From Pantoea sp. AS-PWVM4 (GTDB lineage: Bacteria; Pseudomonadota; Gammaproteobacteria; Enterobacterales; Enterobacteriaceae): DNA of 64,000 bases. Below are positions 26,231 through 34,831 of this stretch, in pieces. The position numbers were made by a program, and so were the translations under genes. The stretch is from contig NZ_ASZC01000007.1 in assembly GCF_000468095.1 (NCBI RefSeq), positions 62,001 through 126,000 on the forward strand, given 5' to 3'. Positions within the stretch are counted from its first letter, which is position 1, and the number at the start of each line of letters is the position of its first letter. The notes below the pieces were generated by a model that was given only the letters and a program-made list of their open reading frames with translations, was not told the DNA's origin and did not search any database.

Positions 26231-27388
26231 ATGAACACAGTAAAAAAAGTTCTCATTGCCGGTGGCGGTATTGGCGGATTGAGCCTGGCTCTTGCGTTAT
26301 CAACTCGTGGTGTGGAAACCACATTAATTGAAAAACGCCCCGATTTTAATGTGCCTGGTGTTGGACTTGGACAGCCGACTAACGCTTTACGCGTGTATCA
26401 GGAATTTGGGTTGATCGAAGAGATTCTGGATGCTGGCTTCTCTTATAACCATATGTCGATTTTTGATCCTCAGAGACAGTTAATCGTTGAGCATCGTTTC
26501 CGTATGGGCGGACAGGGGCTACCGGCATTCTGTGCTCTGTCGCGTAAAACATTACACGATATCTTGTATCAGCGTGCACAAAAGGCGGGAGTCAAGTTTC
26601 GCTTTAATACAGAAATTCAGAGCTTCAATGGGCAACATGGCAGTGAGGTCATCCTGTCCGATGGCAGCTGCGAGACCTTTGATGTTGTTGCTGGATTTGA
26701 TGGCATCCGTTCGAGCACCCGTCAACATATTGTTGGGGACATGTTCGGTCCAATGCCTTCGGGAATCGGTGCCTGGCGTGTGCAAGTACCGCGTCCATCA
26801 GAAGTTACAGGTATGGAGTTTCTGCAAGGCGTGGGCGGAAAAGTGGGGGCGATACCTATCTCGCAGGATAAAATGTACCTGTTTAATATTCGCCCCGAAG
26901 ACCCAGCAAGAATGTTTGCCCAGGATGAAATGCATCTTCTTATGAAAGAACGCCTTTCCCAGTTTGGCGGATACGTAGCGGATATTGCTGAGTCATTAAC
27001 TGTGAGCAGCCCGATTGTTTATGGGGCTCTTGAGCCATTTATTGTGCCTTACCCCTGGAATAAAGGCAGAGTTGTCATTGGTGGAGATGCAGCGCATGTC
27101 GTTCCACCTCATCTCACTGCCGGAGCCGCTATGGCCGTAGAAGATGCCTGGGTACTGGCTAAATATCTGCTGTCTTCAGAGGGTTCTGTCGAGGACCGCT
27201 TGAATGCATACGGCAGAGAGCGTTATGCACGTAATGCATTCGTCTACATCTTTGCTCGCAGCTGGATGGAAAGCGAACAGTCAGTGAAAACAGCGGCCGA
27301 GCTTGAAAGTGCCAAACTCGAACTGGCCCGAAATGCTGATGCTCGAATTACTGTTGCTGATAATATTTTGAATGAATTCCATTGCTAA
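26231..27388 (+). CDS. FAD-dependent aromatic monooxygenase (PHBH/NicC type)
   Basis: Class A flavoprotein hydroxylase of 385 residues. It has the dinucleotide-binding motif GGGIGGLSLA (residues 11-20), the DG motif GFDGIRSSTR and the GD motif VVIGGDAAHVVPPHLTAGAAMAVEDAW. Size and motif spacing match 6-hydroxynicotinate 3-monooxygenase and salicylate hydroxylases. It would use NAD(P)H and O2 to hydroxylate an aromatic or N-heterocyclic acid. It starts 3 bp after the amidase stop. Substrate assignment is by context only. Confidence 0.85.
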   Translation: MNTVKKVLIAGGGIGGLSLALALSTRGVETTLIEKRPDFNVPGVGLGQPTNALRVYQEFGLIEEILDAGFSYNHMSIFDPQRQLIVEHRFRMGGQGLPAFCALSRKTLHDILYQRAQKAGVKFRFNTEIQSFNGQHGSEVILSDGSCETFDVVAGFDGIRSSTRQHIVGDMFGPMPSGIGAWRVQVPRPSEVTGMEFLQGVGGKVGAIPISQDKMYLFNIRPEDPARMFAQDEMHLLMKERLSQFGGYVADIAESLTVSSPIVYGALEPFIVPYPWNKGRVVIGGDAAHVVPPHLTAGAAMAVEDAWVLAKYLLSSEGSVEDRLNAYGRERYARNAFVYIFARSWMESEQSVKTAAELESAKLELARNADARITVADNILNEFHC

Positions 27389-27397
27389 GGAGATGCT

Positions 27398-28123
27398 ATG
27401 ACCCTGATTCGCAGCATGAAAGGGGACATCCTTACCCTCAGCCTCAACCGCCCTGAGGCCGATAATCGCCTCTCACCTGAGATGGTCCATTCTCTGTTGG
27501 ACGAGTACCGTTCCGCAGATCCGCTTAAGGGGGGGCCGGCGGTAATCATTTTGAAAGCTGAAGGCTCGCTGTTTTCCCTCGGACGACAACGTCCTGCACA
27601 ACAGTCTGCTGATCCTGCGGATATTGTTGCCGAGTTCAGTCTGATTCAGTCTCTCAATGAGGCCGTGCAAAATTGCCGCGCCGTAACCATTACAGCAATT
27701 CATGGTCAGTGTGAAGGAGCAGCGTTATCACTTGCTTCTCGCGCTGACATTGTTTTGATTGCTGAAGAAGCTGAAGTCAGTTTCCCTGAGATTCCTCATG
27801 GTATTCCACCCACGATCGTTCTGAGTCACTATCGTTATGTTTTGTCACGTCATATCCTGGGTGATTTGATCTTTACTGGACGTGTTTTGAGTGGTGCTGA
27901 GGCCGTACAGTTTGGCCTTGCTGCGCGAGTTGTCAAACTTGACGAGTTGCAGACTGAGGTGGAGAAGGTTGCCGGACTGGTCGCTGGATATGATCGTCGT
28001 TCCATCGCCCTCGTTAAGTCGTTCCTCGCTCAAACGGAAGATTTACCAAGACATGCAGCACCTGCGTTGGGAATATCCCTGTACGCCAATGAGATTTCGC
28101 ACCGGCAACTGACCAGGCCTTGA
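27398..28123 (+). CDS. enoyl-CoA hydratase/isomerase (crotonase) family protein
   Basis: A 241-residue crotonase. The second oxyanion-hole region is GQCEGAALSLASRADIVLI, and the following catalytic-Glu segment is VSFPEIPHGIPPT. The first oxyanion-hole segment (SLFSLGRQRP) lacks the typical SAGADL form. It is slightly short at both ends compared with the usual 255-265 residues. Crotonases also include C-C hydrolases acting without CoA (e.g. 6-oxocamphor hydrolase), which is worth considering because no CoA ligase is nearby. GGAGATGCT is the ribosome-binding site. A strong terminator follows. Confidence 0.82.
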   Translation: MTLIRSMKGDILTLSLNRPEADNRLSPEMVHSLLDEYRSADPLKGGPAVIILKAEGSLFSLGRQRPAQQSADPADIVAEFSLIQSLNEAVQNCRAVTITAIHGQCEGAALSLASRADIVLIAEEAEVSFPEIPHGIPPTIVLSHYRYVLSRHILGDLIFTGRVLSGAEAVQFGLAARVVKLDELQTEVEKVAGLVAGYDRRSIALVKSFLAQTEDLPRHAAPALGISLYANEISHRQLTRP

Positions 28124-28134
28124 TTCACCAAAAT

Positions 28135-28163
28135 AAAAACCGGCAGATATGCCGGTTTTTTTT
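28135..28163 (+). terminator. rho-independent terminator
   Basis: AAAAACCGGCA and TGCCGGTTTTT form an 11-bp stem around GATA, extended by TTT. It lies between the convergent crotonase and TRAP permease genes and can act in both directions. Confidence 0.9.
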
Positions 28164-28172
28164 GGTTCAGAG

Positions 28173-29450
28173 TTAGCTTAACCAACTGACTGGAACGGTT
28201 GTTAGCTGAGGGATGTAAGTTATCATCACCAGAACTATCAGATAGATAACCAGGAAGGGTAATACACCCCGGTAGAGTTGTGGCATCGGCACTTTAAACA
28301 AAGCATTGGCAGCAAAAAGGTTGATACCAAAAGGTGGAAGGAACATGCCAATTGCGAGGTTAATGGTGACAATGATGCCAAAGTGTATCGGATCAATACC
28401 TGTACTAACGATTAACGGGGCCATCAGCGGTGTCAGGATCAGGATCGCGGGGGACGGTTCGAGAATACTACCAACAAACAAAAGCAACACATTAATTAAT
28501 AAGAGTAATTGCCAGTTCTCAAGATGCATAGCTGCAACCAGGCTAACCAGTTCCTGAGGCATGCCGGAAGTAGTTATAACCCAGCCAAATACGGTAGATG
28601 CAGCGACAAGCAGCATGATTTGTGCGACGAGAATGGTCGAATGAACGCAGATGCGCCATACCCCTACCCAATTTAGCTCTTTATAAATATAAACAGAGAT
28701 GAATGCGGCATAGGCACAGGCAATGCCGGCGGCTTCTGTTGGTGTAAATACGCCACCGTAAATTCCACCAATAATAATAACCGGTGCCATCATGGCCCAG
28801 ACGGCGGAGCGTGCGGCTTTTGCGATTTCACTAAAACGGCTACGTGTCGTGCGAGCAATATTCATCGAACCCGCACGCACCATGACATAACAGGCAAGAA
28901 AAATGGCAATGATGATTCCGGGAACGATACCGGCCGTAAACAGTTTTGTTACTGAAACTTGGGCGGTGATCGCATAGACAATAATGGATATTGAAGGGGG
29001 GATGATGATGTCAATCACCCCTGTAGCGGCGATAAGGCTTGTCGCGAATTTCTTGCCATATCCCTGTTGTTCCATCGCGGGAATTGTCAGCTTCCCAATC
29101 GCTGCAACACAGGCAACAGATGATCCAGACATGGCACCAAATGCTGATGCGCTACCAATAGCCGCAACACCCATTGATCCGGGGATACCACCGACTAAAG
29201 TCATGATGAAAGCAATAAGGCGTTTAGCTATACCGCCTTGCGCCATAATGTCACCGGCCAGAATGAACAATGGGATAGCCAACAACGTAAAATTGTCGAG
29301 CCCACCAAACATGGTTGATTGGATAACTTTCAATGACGCAAGATCAAGCTGGAATATCCCCAGAATTGAGATTGAGAAAAGCACCAGAAAGATCGGGACA
29401 CCCAGGCAGATCAGAACCAGCGGTACCAATACAAAAATTAATTCAGTCAT
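28173..29450 (-). CDS. TRAP transporter large permease (DctM-like)
   Basis: A 425-residue inner-membrane protein with about 12 hydrophobic segments. DctM signatures include PLFILAGDIMAQGGIAKRLI, GSASAFGAMSGSSVACVAAIG, DIIIPPSISIIVYAI, FTPTEAAGIACAYA and FLPPFGINLF. It forms the Na+-coupled translocation unit with the small permease encoded just upstream (4-bp overlap). It is transcribed toward the crotonase gene and shares its terminator. Confidence 0.92.
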   Translation of the reverse strand: MTELIFVLVPLVLICLGVPIFLVLFSISILGIFQLDLASLKVIQSTMFGGLDNFTLLAIPLFILAGDIMAQGGIAKRLIAFIMTLVGGIPGSMGVAAIGSASAFGAMSGSSVACVAAIGKLTIPAMEQQGYGKKFATSLIAATGVIDIIIPPSISIIVYAITAQVSVTKLFTAGIVPGIIIAIFLACYVMVRAGSMNIARTTRSRFSEIAKAARSAVWAMMAPVIIIGGIYGGVFTPTEAAGIACAYAAFISVYIYKELNWVGVWRICVHSTILVAQIMLLVAASTVFGWVITTSGMPQELVSLVAAMHLENWQLLLLINVLLLFVGSILEPSPAILILTPLMAPLIVSTGIDPIHFGIIVTINLAIGMFLPPFGINLFAANALFKVPMPQLYRGVLPFLVIYLIVLVMITYIPQLTTVPVSWLS

Positions 29451-30010
29451 AGTTTATGCTCCTCGCCATTAAACTCGTTTTCTTTGCTGACAGGATCAAA
29501 GGCGATTAAACGCAGCAGCATCATCAGAGCAATCAATACCAGACCACAGGGAACAAAGCCCTGGGGGATCCACATAGGGATTCGCAAGGAGTCAGAAACC
29601 TGGCCAAACCGGTAAAAACGTCCCACAACGTCAAAAGACACCCATGCCAGAGAAAGCAAAAGTGCAATAGCGGCAAGACTAATGATGATCGAAATGACTT
29701 TCTGAACCTTAACAGGAAAGCGTGGCATGAGTAAGTTCAGGCTTAAATGCTGTCCACGCCAGGTCACTGCGGCCGAAGCAAAGAAAATAACGAAAATCAT
29801 GCAGTAAACCATTGCTTCTTCAGCCCATGAAAAAGCGTGCTGAAAAAAGTAACGCCCAATGACATTTGAGGTACATATCAAGACGATGATGGCCATTGAC
29901 AGGCCACACAATTGGGTACAAAAGGTGCTTATTGCATTCCCCAGACGGATCACAAAGTGGCGTAATCCACTTTCTTCTGCTGATAAAACATTCTCGGAAG
30001 AAGGCTGCAT
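29447..30010 (-). CDS. TRAP transporter small permease (DctQ-like)
   Basis: A 187-residue protein with four membrane segments. The DctQ motif region reads FSWAEEAMVYCMIFVIFFASAA, with W-AEE at the start of TM2 and the RGQHLSLNL loop. It overlaps the DctM gene by 4 bp and follows the enamidase-like gene by 16 bp, making a three-gene minus-strand operon. The substrate-binding protein is divergent at 31389. Confidence 0.88.
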   Translation of the reverse strand: MQPSSENVLSAEESGLRHFVIRLGNAISTFCTQLCGLSMAIIVLICTSNVIGRYFFQHAFSWAEEAMVYCMIFVIFFASAAVTWRGQHLSLNLLMPRFPVKVQKVISIIISLAAIALLLSLAWVSFDVVGRFYRFGQVSDSLRIPMWIPQGFVPCGLVLIALMMLLRLIAFDPVSKENEFNGEEHKL

Positions 30011-30026
30011 ATGTCACTCTCCATAA

Positions 30027-31217
30027 TCAATGTGAATCAGACGAAAACGTCTGCACGAGAGTAGATTTAATGACTTTAGCCTGCCGGATTGTGGCTGGGG
30101 TGTTCCTGCTTCTGCCAACAAAACGTGGGATGCCATCAGTAATCACAGCACCAATGGCCGGTACATCACCATTCGTCAGCCCTGAAAGCGCATCGTTCTG
30201 TGACCCACCTGCACATGCATCAATCAAAATAACATCGGCATCTTTACCTGGTGCCAGGATGCCATTGTTCAGACCATATACTCGGGCGTTGTTTCCGGTA
30301 GCCGCAGCAATACCTATCTCTGCTGGCAGAACACCAAGAGATGCCAGGTAAGAGATGGTATACCAGATTCCAAGCGGCATAATGCCACTCCCGGTGGGCG
30401 TGTCCGTGGCGATAAGCAGACGATGCAGGTCTCCCTTTTCGATTAATTGTCTGGTGACAAGAAACGAAGTGCGGAGATTGCCAGCAGTGCAGAGTTGAAG
30501 CGCGATGTCAGATTCGTAAACAAGTCGCGCGAAGCCTGCTTCAGGTATTGCAGTGGGGCCACCATTAACGTGATAGGACACATCAGGATTAATGGCCAAA
30601 AGATTTTCTGCCCATATACCACTCGATCCGGGAATTGACGATCCCCCGGTGTGAACCATAGATACCATACCAAGCTCACGGGCAATTTTGACCAAAGGTG
30701 CATACTCGTCTGGATGAGAAAATGCACCAAAACCCGCTTTAACCATCCAGACACCGAGTTGCCTGACCTGCTCAAGATCGGCACGGGTAAGTCCCGGCTC
30801 CAGAATTAATGAACCCGCATGAACACGCATACCGCCAGGACGGTAGTGCTCGAAGCATTTACGTGCTGCTACAGCCAGTGCTTTAACTCCCTCAGGATCT
30901 TTCGGTCTTCCTGGAGTATGTACCTCGGAAGCAGAAATTGCGGTCGTCACTCCGCCATGAACATAACTTTCCAAAAAGCCAACGGTTTTCTGCCGCGGAG
31001 TGTAGTCGCCGAAGGTGATGTGAACATGACTATCAATTAAGCCAGGTGCTGCCATCATGCCATCGGCATCGATAACAACATCGGCATCATCCCAGCTGCT
31101 GGTTGTGTCAATGGAAATGATTTTGCCGTCTTTCATGATGATGTTGCCACCATCAGTGAGTGGGTTATGCAGGTCGCCGGTAGCGATGGTGTCGATATTG
31201 ATTATTGCAACTTTCAT
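30027..31217 (-). CDS. enamidase-like metal-dependent amidohydrolase
   Basis: A 396-residue amidohydrolase-superfamily enzyme. Metal site: HxH in DSHVHITFGD, bridging Lys in VKAGFGAFSHP, His in VHTGGSSIPGSSG, His in SYHVNGGPTA and Asp in ATDTPTGSG. The HTGG, HxNGGPTA and NARVYGLNNGILAPGKDADV segments closely recall enamidase of nicotinate-fermenting Eubacterium barkeri, which opens a cyclic enamine-lactam to an aldehyde acid. The start at 31217 (GAGGT upstream) is preferred over an 18-codon longer form that would run through an operator arm. It is encoded with the TRAP permeases, so its substrate is probably imported directly. Confidence 0.82.
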   Translation of the reverse strand: MKVAIINIDTIATGDLHNPLTDGGNIIMKDGKIISIDTTSSWDDADVVIDADGMMAAPGLIDSHVHITFGDYTPRQKTVGFLESYVHGGVTTAISASEVHTPGRPKDPEGVKALAVAARKCFEHYRPGGMRVHAGSLILEPGLTRADLEQVRQLGVWMVKAGFGAFSHPDEYAPLVKIARELGMVSMVHTGGSSIPGSSGIWAENLLAINPDVSYHVNGGPTAIPEAGFARLVYESDIALQLCTAGNLRTSFLVTRQLIEKGDLHRLLIATDTPTGSGIMPLGIWYTISYLASLGVLPAEIGIAAATGNNARVYGLNNGILAPGKDADVILIDACAGGSQNDALSGLTNGDVPAIGAVITDGIPRFVGRSRNTPATIRQAKVIKSTLVQTFSSDSH

Positions 31218-31257
31218 TATTGGATTTACCTCTTGTCTGTCTTGAATCGATATTGAC

Positions 31258-31300
31258 AAATCGTATGACAATCTGTCAATAATCGATTGTCATACGATTT
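31258..31300. promoter_or_regulatory. paired GntR-type operators in the enamidase/dctP control region
   Basis: AAATCGTATGACAATC and GATTGTCATACGATTT are perfect 16-bp inverted arms separated by 11 bp. Each arm contains ATCGTATGACAAT, matching the core at 24214-24226. The site lies between divergent promoters and probably controls both. Confidence 0.75.
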
Positions 31301-31388
31301 CTGTCTGGTAATAATCAGAGGGAAGATTTCTTAAACAGTAGTACCAAATGGCTCAAGAATCGCAGACTTGTAAGGCAGGGGTAAAAAG

Positions 31389-32405
31389 ATGCAAAGAAGA
31401 ACATTTTTAAAAGCGTTATCGGCGGGTATGGCGTTGAGCGTTCTGCCACTGAAAGCGTTTGCGAAAAACGCCACAGTAATGAAAATTGGCACATCAACCA
31501 TTAATGATTCGCAGCATCAGTGGATGATTAATTTTGCCCGGATTGCTGAAAGTAAGGCTCAGGGCCAGCTCAAGGTTGAAATTTTTCCAGCCAGCCAATT
31601 GGGATCGACAACCCGACTGATTGAACAAACCCAGATGTCTACGATACAGGGGGTTGTTGCTCCTCCTGAATTTCTGAGTGGTATAAATGAGGCCTTCAGT
31701 GTCTTGTCTGCGCCGGGTAAGTTTGACGGCATGGAGCATATCGCCCGCACGTTGGCTGACCAGCAGTTAAACAATTATCTCTTCAGCCTGGGTGAGTCCA
31801 AAGGTTTGAAAGGTTTGGGTATGTTCCTGTCCGGCCCTTCAGCATTTTGTGCCCGAGAAGAAATCAGAACCCCTGAACAGTTTGTTGGTAAGAAAGTACG
31901 TGTTCTTCCTGCCAAAATACAGCAGGCACAGATCAAGGCGATGGGTGGGGCTCCACTGCCGATGCCACCGTCAGAAGTGTTACCTGCATTGCAGCAGGGA
32001 ACCCTGGATGCCGTGATGAGTTGCATTCCTGTAATGGAAAGTTTGTCATTTTCAGACGGTGCGAAGCATTTCATTGAGACAAATCACGGGGTCATTTCTT
32101 CGATGGCTGCTGTATCAGCTGACTGGTTTAGCGATCTCTCTAAGGAATTACAGGAGATTATCGTTCAATCTGGGCAGGAAGCTACCGCCTCTGTACGTCA
32201 GTTCTCAATTGACGATGTTAACGACGCGAAGAGCAAATGGGTTAAAAAAGGTGGGAACATTATTACGCTAACCGATAGTGAGCGTGATGCTTTCTTTACT
32301 AAACTTTTGCCGACGGGGCCAGCAGTAGTCAAAGAAAATCCAGATATGGAAAAAGCCTTTACAATTTATATGCAAGCTATCCAACGCGCACGAAATGTAA
32401 CCTGA
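31389..32405 (+). CDS. TRAP transporter substrate-binding protein (DctP-like)
   Basis: A 338-residue periplasmic protein. The leader QRRTFLKALSAGMALSVLP is Tat-like (RRTFLK) and ends near KAFA-KN. DctP-family segments are FARIAESKAQGQLKVEIFPASQLGS, REEIRTPEQFVGKKVRV with the conserved carboxylate-binding Arg, and MPPSEVLPALQQGTLDAVM. An AGGGG ribosome-binding site precedes it. It is divergent from the enamidase-permease operon and shares its operator. TRAP ligands are organic acids, so an N-heterocyclic or amide-bearing acid is likely. Confidence 0.9.
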   Translation: MQRRTFLKALSAGMALSVLPLKAFAKNATVMKIGTSTINDSQHQWMINFARIAESKAQGQLKVEIFPASQLGSTTRLIEQTQMSTIQGVVAPPEFLSGINEAFSVLSAPGKFDGMEHIARTLADQQLNNYLFSLGESKGLKGLGMFLSGPSAFCAREEIRTPEQFVGKKVRVLPAKIQQAQIKAMGGAPLPMPPSEVLPALQQGTLDAVMSCIPVMESLSFSDGAKHFIETNHGVISSMAAVSADWFSDLSKELQEIIVQSGQEATASVRQFSIDDVNDAKSKWVKKGGNIITLTDSERDAFFTKLLPTGPAVVKENPDMEKAFTIYMQAIQRARNVT

Positions 32406-32480
32406 GAAAACACAAGATAGTGCACGTTAAACCGAGGTTCTGAGTAGGTATAATTTTAAGCATCCACTTGGCTGGCCACA

Positions 32481-32519
32481 GGCAATTCAATGTTTTTTTC
32501 GAATTGCCTTTATTTTTTT
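32481..32519 (+). terminator. terminator after the TRAP binding-protein gene
   Basis: GGCAATTC and GAATTGCC pair across a 12-base loop and are followed by TTTATTTTTTT. Confidence 0.65.
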
Positions 32520-32636
32520 AGGGTTTGAAATGCATTTAATTGATTGGGTTGAGTGATGAGGTTTTGGATGATGCTATGGATGCGTTTGAATTGTGATTTT
32601 TAAAGAGCATGTGACATGAAAAGCTATCCGATATCG

Positions 32637-33062
32637 TTACCCATGTCTGATCGAGTACAGTAGATTCCCACTCTCATTATCCAATTTCTCAATGGGTTTT
32701 ATGTTTGCTGAGAGATACTCTATCTCTGGGTTATTTTTACACAAGCACCTAAATTTCAATGGCGGGTGCATGTATTTTTTAGTGAATGATCGTGTGAAGG
32801 ATGCCTGGGATTTAAACCCATACTTACTATAAATGGAAGTGATGTTCTCTTCACTAAAAGCGAGGTCTTGCGCGGCCTTTAACAGCTTCAAATCTCTAAT
32901 GTAGCTGGCAATACTTTCATTTTTAACACGGTAAAACATTCTTTGGAAGTACCACTTTGATAAACCTGTTCGCCTGGCCAGATCATCTATTTTTATTGCT
33001 GAGTTAATGTTCATCTCAATCCACTCTTCGATATCACGAATGATTTTTTCACATCTGGTCAT
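32637..33062 (-). CDS. AraC family transcriptional regulator (MarA/SoxS-sized)
   Basis: A 141-residue protein consisting of the AraC DNA-binding domain plus a 35-residue tail. The first HTH is KIDDLARRTGLSKWYFQRMF and the second is NITSIYSKYGFKSQASFTRSF. It has no ligand domain, like MarA, SoxS and Rob's N-half. The usual second-helix text DIAxxxGFxSQxxFxRxF is altered at IYSKYGF. The gene is AT-rich and stands alone. No target operon is obvious next door. Confidence 0.85.
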   Translation of the reverse strand: MTRCEKIIRDIEEWIEMNINSAIKIDDLARRTGLSKWYFQRMFYRVKNESIASYIRDLKLLKAAQDLAFSEENITSIYSKYGFKSQASFTRSFTKKYMHPPLKFRCLCKNNPEIEYLSANIKPIEKLDNESGNLLYSIRHG

Positions 33063-33813
33063 GATATTAATCCCCGGGTGTTTGAAGAAACGCGGATGAG
33101 TGGCAAAAGGATGGATTTATTGAAAGTTCAATTTAAACATAATGTTACATAGTAATTTTACTAAATAGACATGCCCTGTCAATGATGTTTCATTCATAGC
33201 CTCTATGAAAATTTCTCATAAAAAGCCTATAGAACAAGGGAGTATGAAGGTATTCATATGGAGTAATTCAGATGGAGTTTTCAATGTGATAGTAACGGAA
33301 TGGTTTCTCAATTATCTTAAGTTTTAGTTTTCTGTGAATATGCTAACAAAATAAAATTTAAACTATTTTATTTTTGATTTTATTTTCTTGATTCAATGGT
33401 ATTGGAGATCTTAAAGAGCAAGATTATTACAATTTTTAGTTAGTATTAGTCCTAACCTATTATTATGCGGCAAGAACACATTAATTCAATTCATAAGCCT
33501 TATGAGGATGTTAGGTGTTGCGTAGTAATCTTAATTTTTGGTATTTTAACTGGTTTTATGATTGATATTATGCGTTGGGCTCATTTTAGGGAGTGATCGT
33601 TGGATGCGCGCGATTTTGATATTTTCTTAAAGCCACTCTCCAATGAGTGATAATACCACAGTGGTCATATTGTTATGATTAAAGTGTAAGGATTTCGAAA
33701 ATTATCTTTATTTTTTAAGGTTGAAAGCTCCAGGTTTGTTATGGACGCAAATGACCCTCAGTGAAATATCTGATTAGGGATGGTGTTTTTTTATAAAAAT
33801 TTTGAGGTGTGTT
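33063..33813. other. 750-bp AT-rich intergenic region
   Basis: No gene is supported. It separates the divergent AraC- and LuxR-type genes and is markedly AT-rich, which suggests acquired DNA likely bound by H-NS. Small dyads occur, for example ACCACAGTGGT near 33656 and TCATAGCCTCTATGA near 33192. None is strong enough to call an operator. Confidence 0.4.
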
Positions 33814-34392
33814 GTGCCGCTAAGAAGCGTAAGGGCTATCTATCTAAATAATGCTACTGTAATATTTTATACTGATTGCCATTTTACATATACCGGGCTT
33901 GCAAATTTGTTCCTGAACGGGTTGGTAAGCAGATTAAAAGATACCACTCTAATAATGTTAGATTGTGCATCAAGTGACTTTGAGCGTAAGGTTGATGATG
34001 CTTTGAAACTTCGTGAGGTTTACGGCGAGAATTCAGTGGTCTTCATACTGACTTCTGAAGAGGATAGTTTCGAATTTTTAGAGGGCATCCACTTTATCTC
34101 GTTGCGAACATCTATTGATGACTTGATTGGATACGTATACAGCTCGGTCAGATTTAGAAATACGACGGTAAAAAAAATATCCAAGGTAAATATGGATATC
34201 ATTTATCTTCAATCGTGTGGCGTTAAAGGTGAGATGATATCAGTGATAACAAATAAAAGCCGTTCTACTATAAAAAATAACTTATCCTATTGCAAAAGAA
34301 AGCTTAACATTAAGAACCATTTAACTGAAAGGGCTTTGATTTCAACAGTTAAATGTATTTATATAAATAGACATCGATTTTTTGGAATGTGA
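33814..34392 (+). CDS. LuxR-type HTH regulator with a pseudo-receiver-like N-domain
   Basis: About 192 residues. The C-terminal 55 residues form a LuxR/GerE-like HTH (IIYLQSCGVKGEMISVITNKSRSTIKNNLSYCKRKLNI) with the usual scanning and recognition helices. The N-terminal 120 residues resemble a receiver fold, but the position after LIMLDC lacks the normal MPxxxG follow-on, so phosphorylation is doubtful (compare RcsA and similar). A GTG at 33814 lies 6 nt after GAGG; a TTG at 33802 is the alternative. It is AT-rich, next to a tiny membrane ORF. Its target is unknown. Confidence 0.65.
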   Translation: MPLRSVRAIYLNNATVIFYTDCHFTYTGLANLFLNGLVSRLKDTTLIMLDCASSDFERKVDDALKLREVYGENSVVFILTSEEDSFEFLEGIHFISLRTSIDDLIGYVYSSVRFRNTTVKKISKVNMDIIYLQSCGVKGEMISVITNKSRSTIKNNLSYCKRKLNIKNHLTERALISTVKCIYINRHRFFGM

Positions 34393-34393
34393 T

Positions 34394-34516
34394 ATGTTCG
34401 ATTTATGGGTTTTTATATTTTCATTGTTTATGTTAATTCTCTCAATTTCGAAGATGATCGGTGTTCATAAAAGGAAGAAAATATTACAAAGAAGGGAGGC
34501 GAATATCAGGAGGTGA
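34394..34516 (+). CDS. possible 40-residue single-span membrane protein
   Basis: The ATG lies one base after the LuxR-type stop. The 40 codons encode one hydrophobic helix (FDLWVFIFSLFMLILSIS) followed by a very basic tail (HKRKKILQRREANIRR). The shape fits the small regulatory membrane proteins of enterobacteria. There is no homology I recognise, and no clear ribosome-binding site; coupling to the upstream stop is possible. Confidence 0.4.
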   Translation: MFDLWVFIFSLFMLILSISKMIGVHKRKKILQRREANIRR

Positions 34517-34831
34517 TTCAACTCTTGAAGAAAAAATATTATAAATATATGATTTATATGGTTTAATTTTCAATTTCGTAATTTTTCTACTGGCAGGGCC
34601 ACTCATTATTGGAGATTTTCCGGGGCGGAATGCCGAGATGTTCTGCGGCAAGATGTGTGGTCGGCCGCCGGTCGGTAACCTCCAGAATCTTACGGTCTAT
34701 CCGCATATTCACCTGCTTCAGGGCTTAGATAATCTGTGTTTGAGATTCATGGCTACCACCTTCGTTCAGAGGGGTTATCAGAGCGGGAAATCCTCACGAT
34801 TTCCCACTGAAAAACAATTTGCTGGTGTGAA
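34517..34831. other. 315-bp gap with a possible minus-strand coding relic
   Basis: On the minus strand, around 34605-34730, an open stretch without a good start reads ILEVTDRRPTTHLAAEHLG and similar protein-like text. It could be the decayed end of a gene. Otherwise nothing is recognised. The outer-membrane factor gene ends at 34832. Confidence 0.25.

Noticed and set aside
30027..31271. Longer start at 31271 for the enamidase-like gene
   Set aside because: It would translate through one arm of the paired operator and adds non-conserved residues.
23404..32405. Canonical nicotinate (nic) degradation cluster
   Set aside because: The nicotinate hydroxylase, ring-cleavage dioxygenase, maleamate amidase and maleate isomerase are absent; only the flavin hydroxylase resembles NicC.
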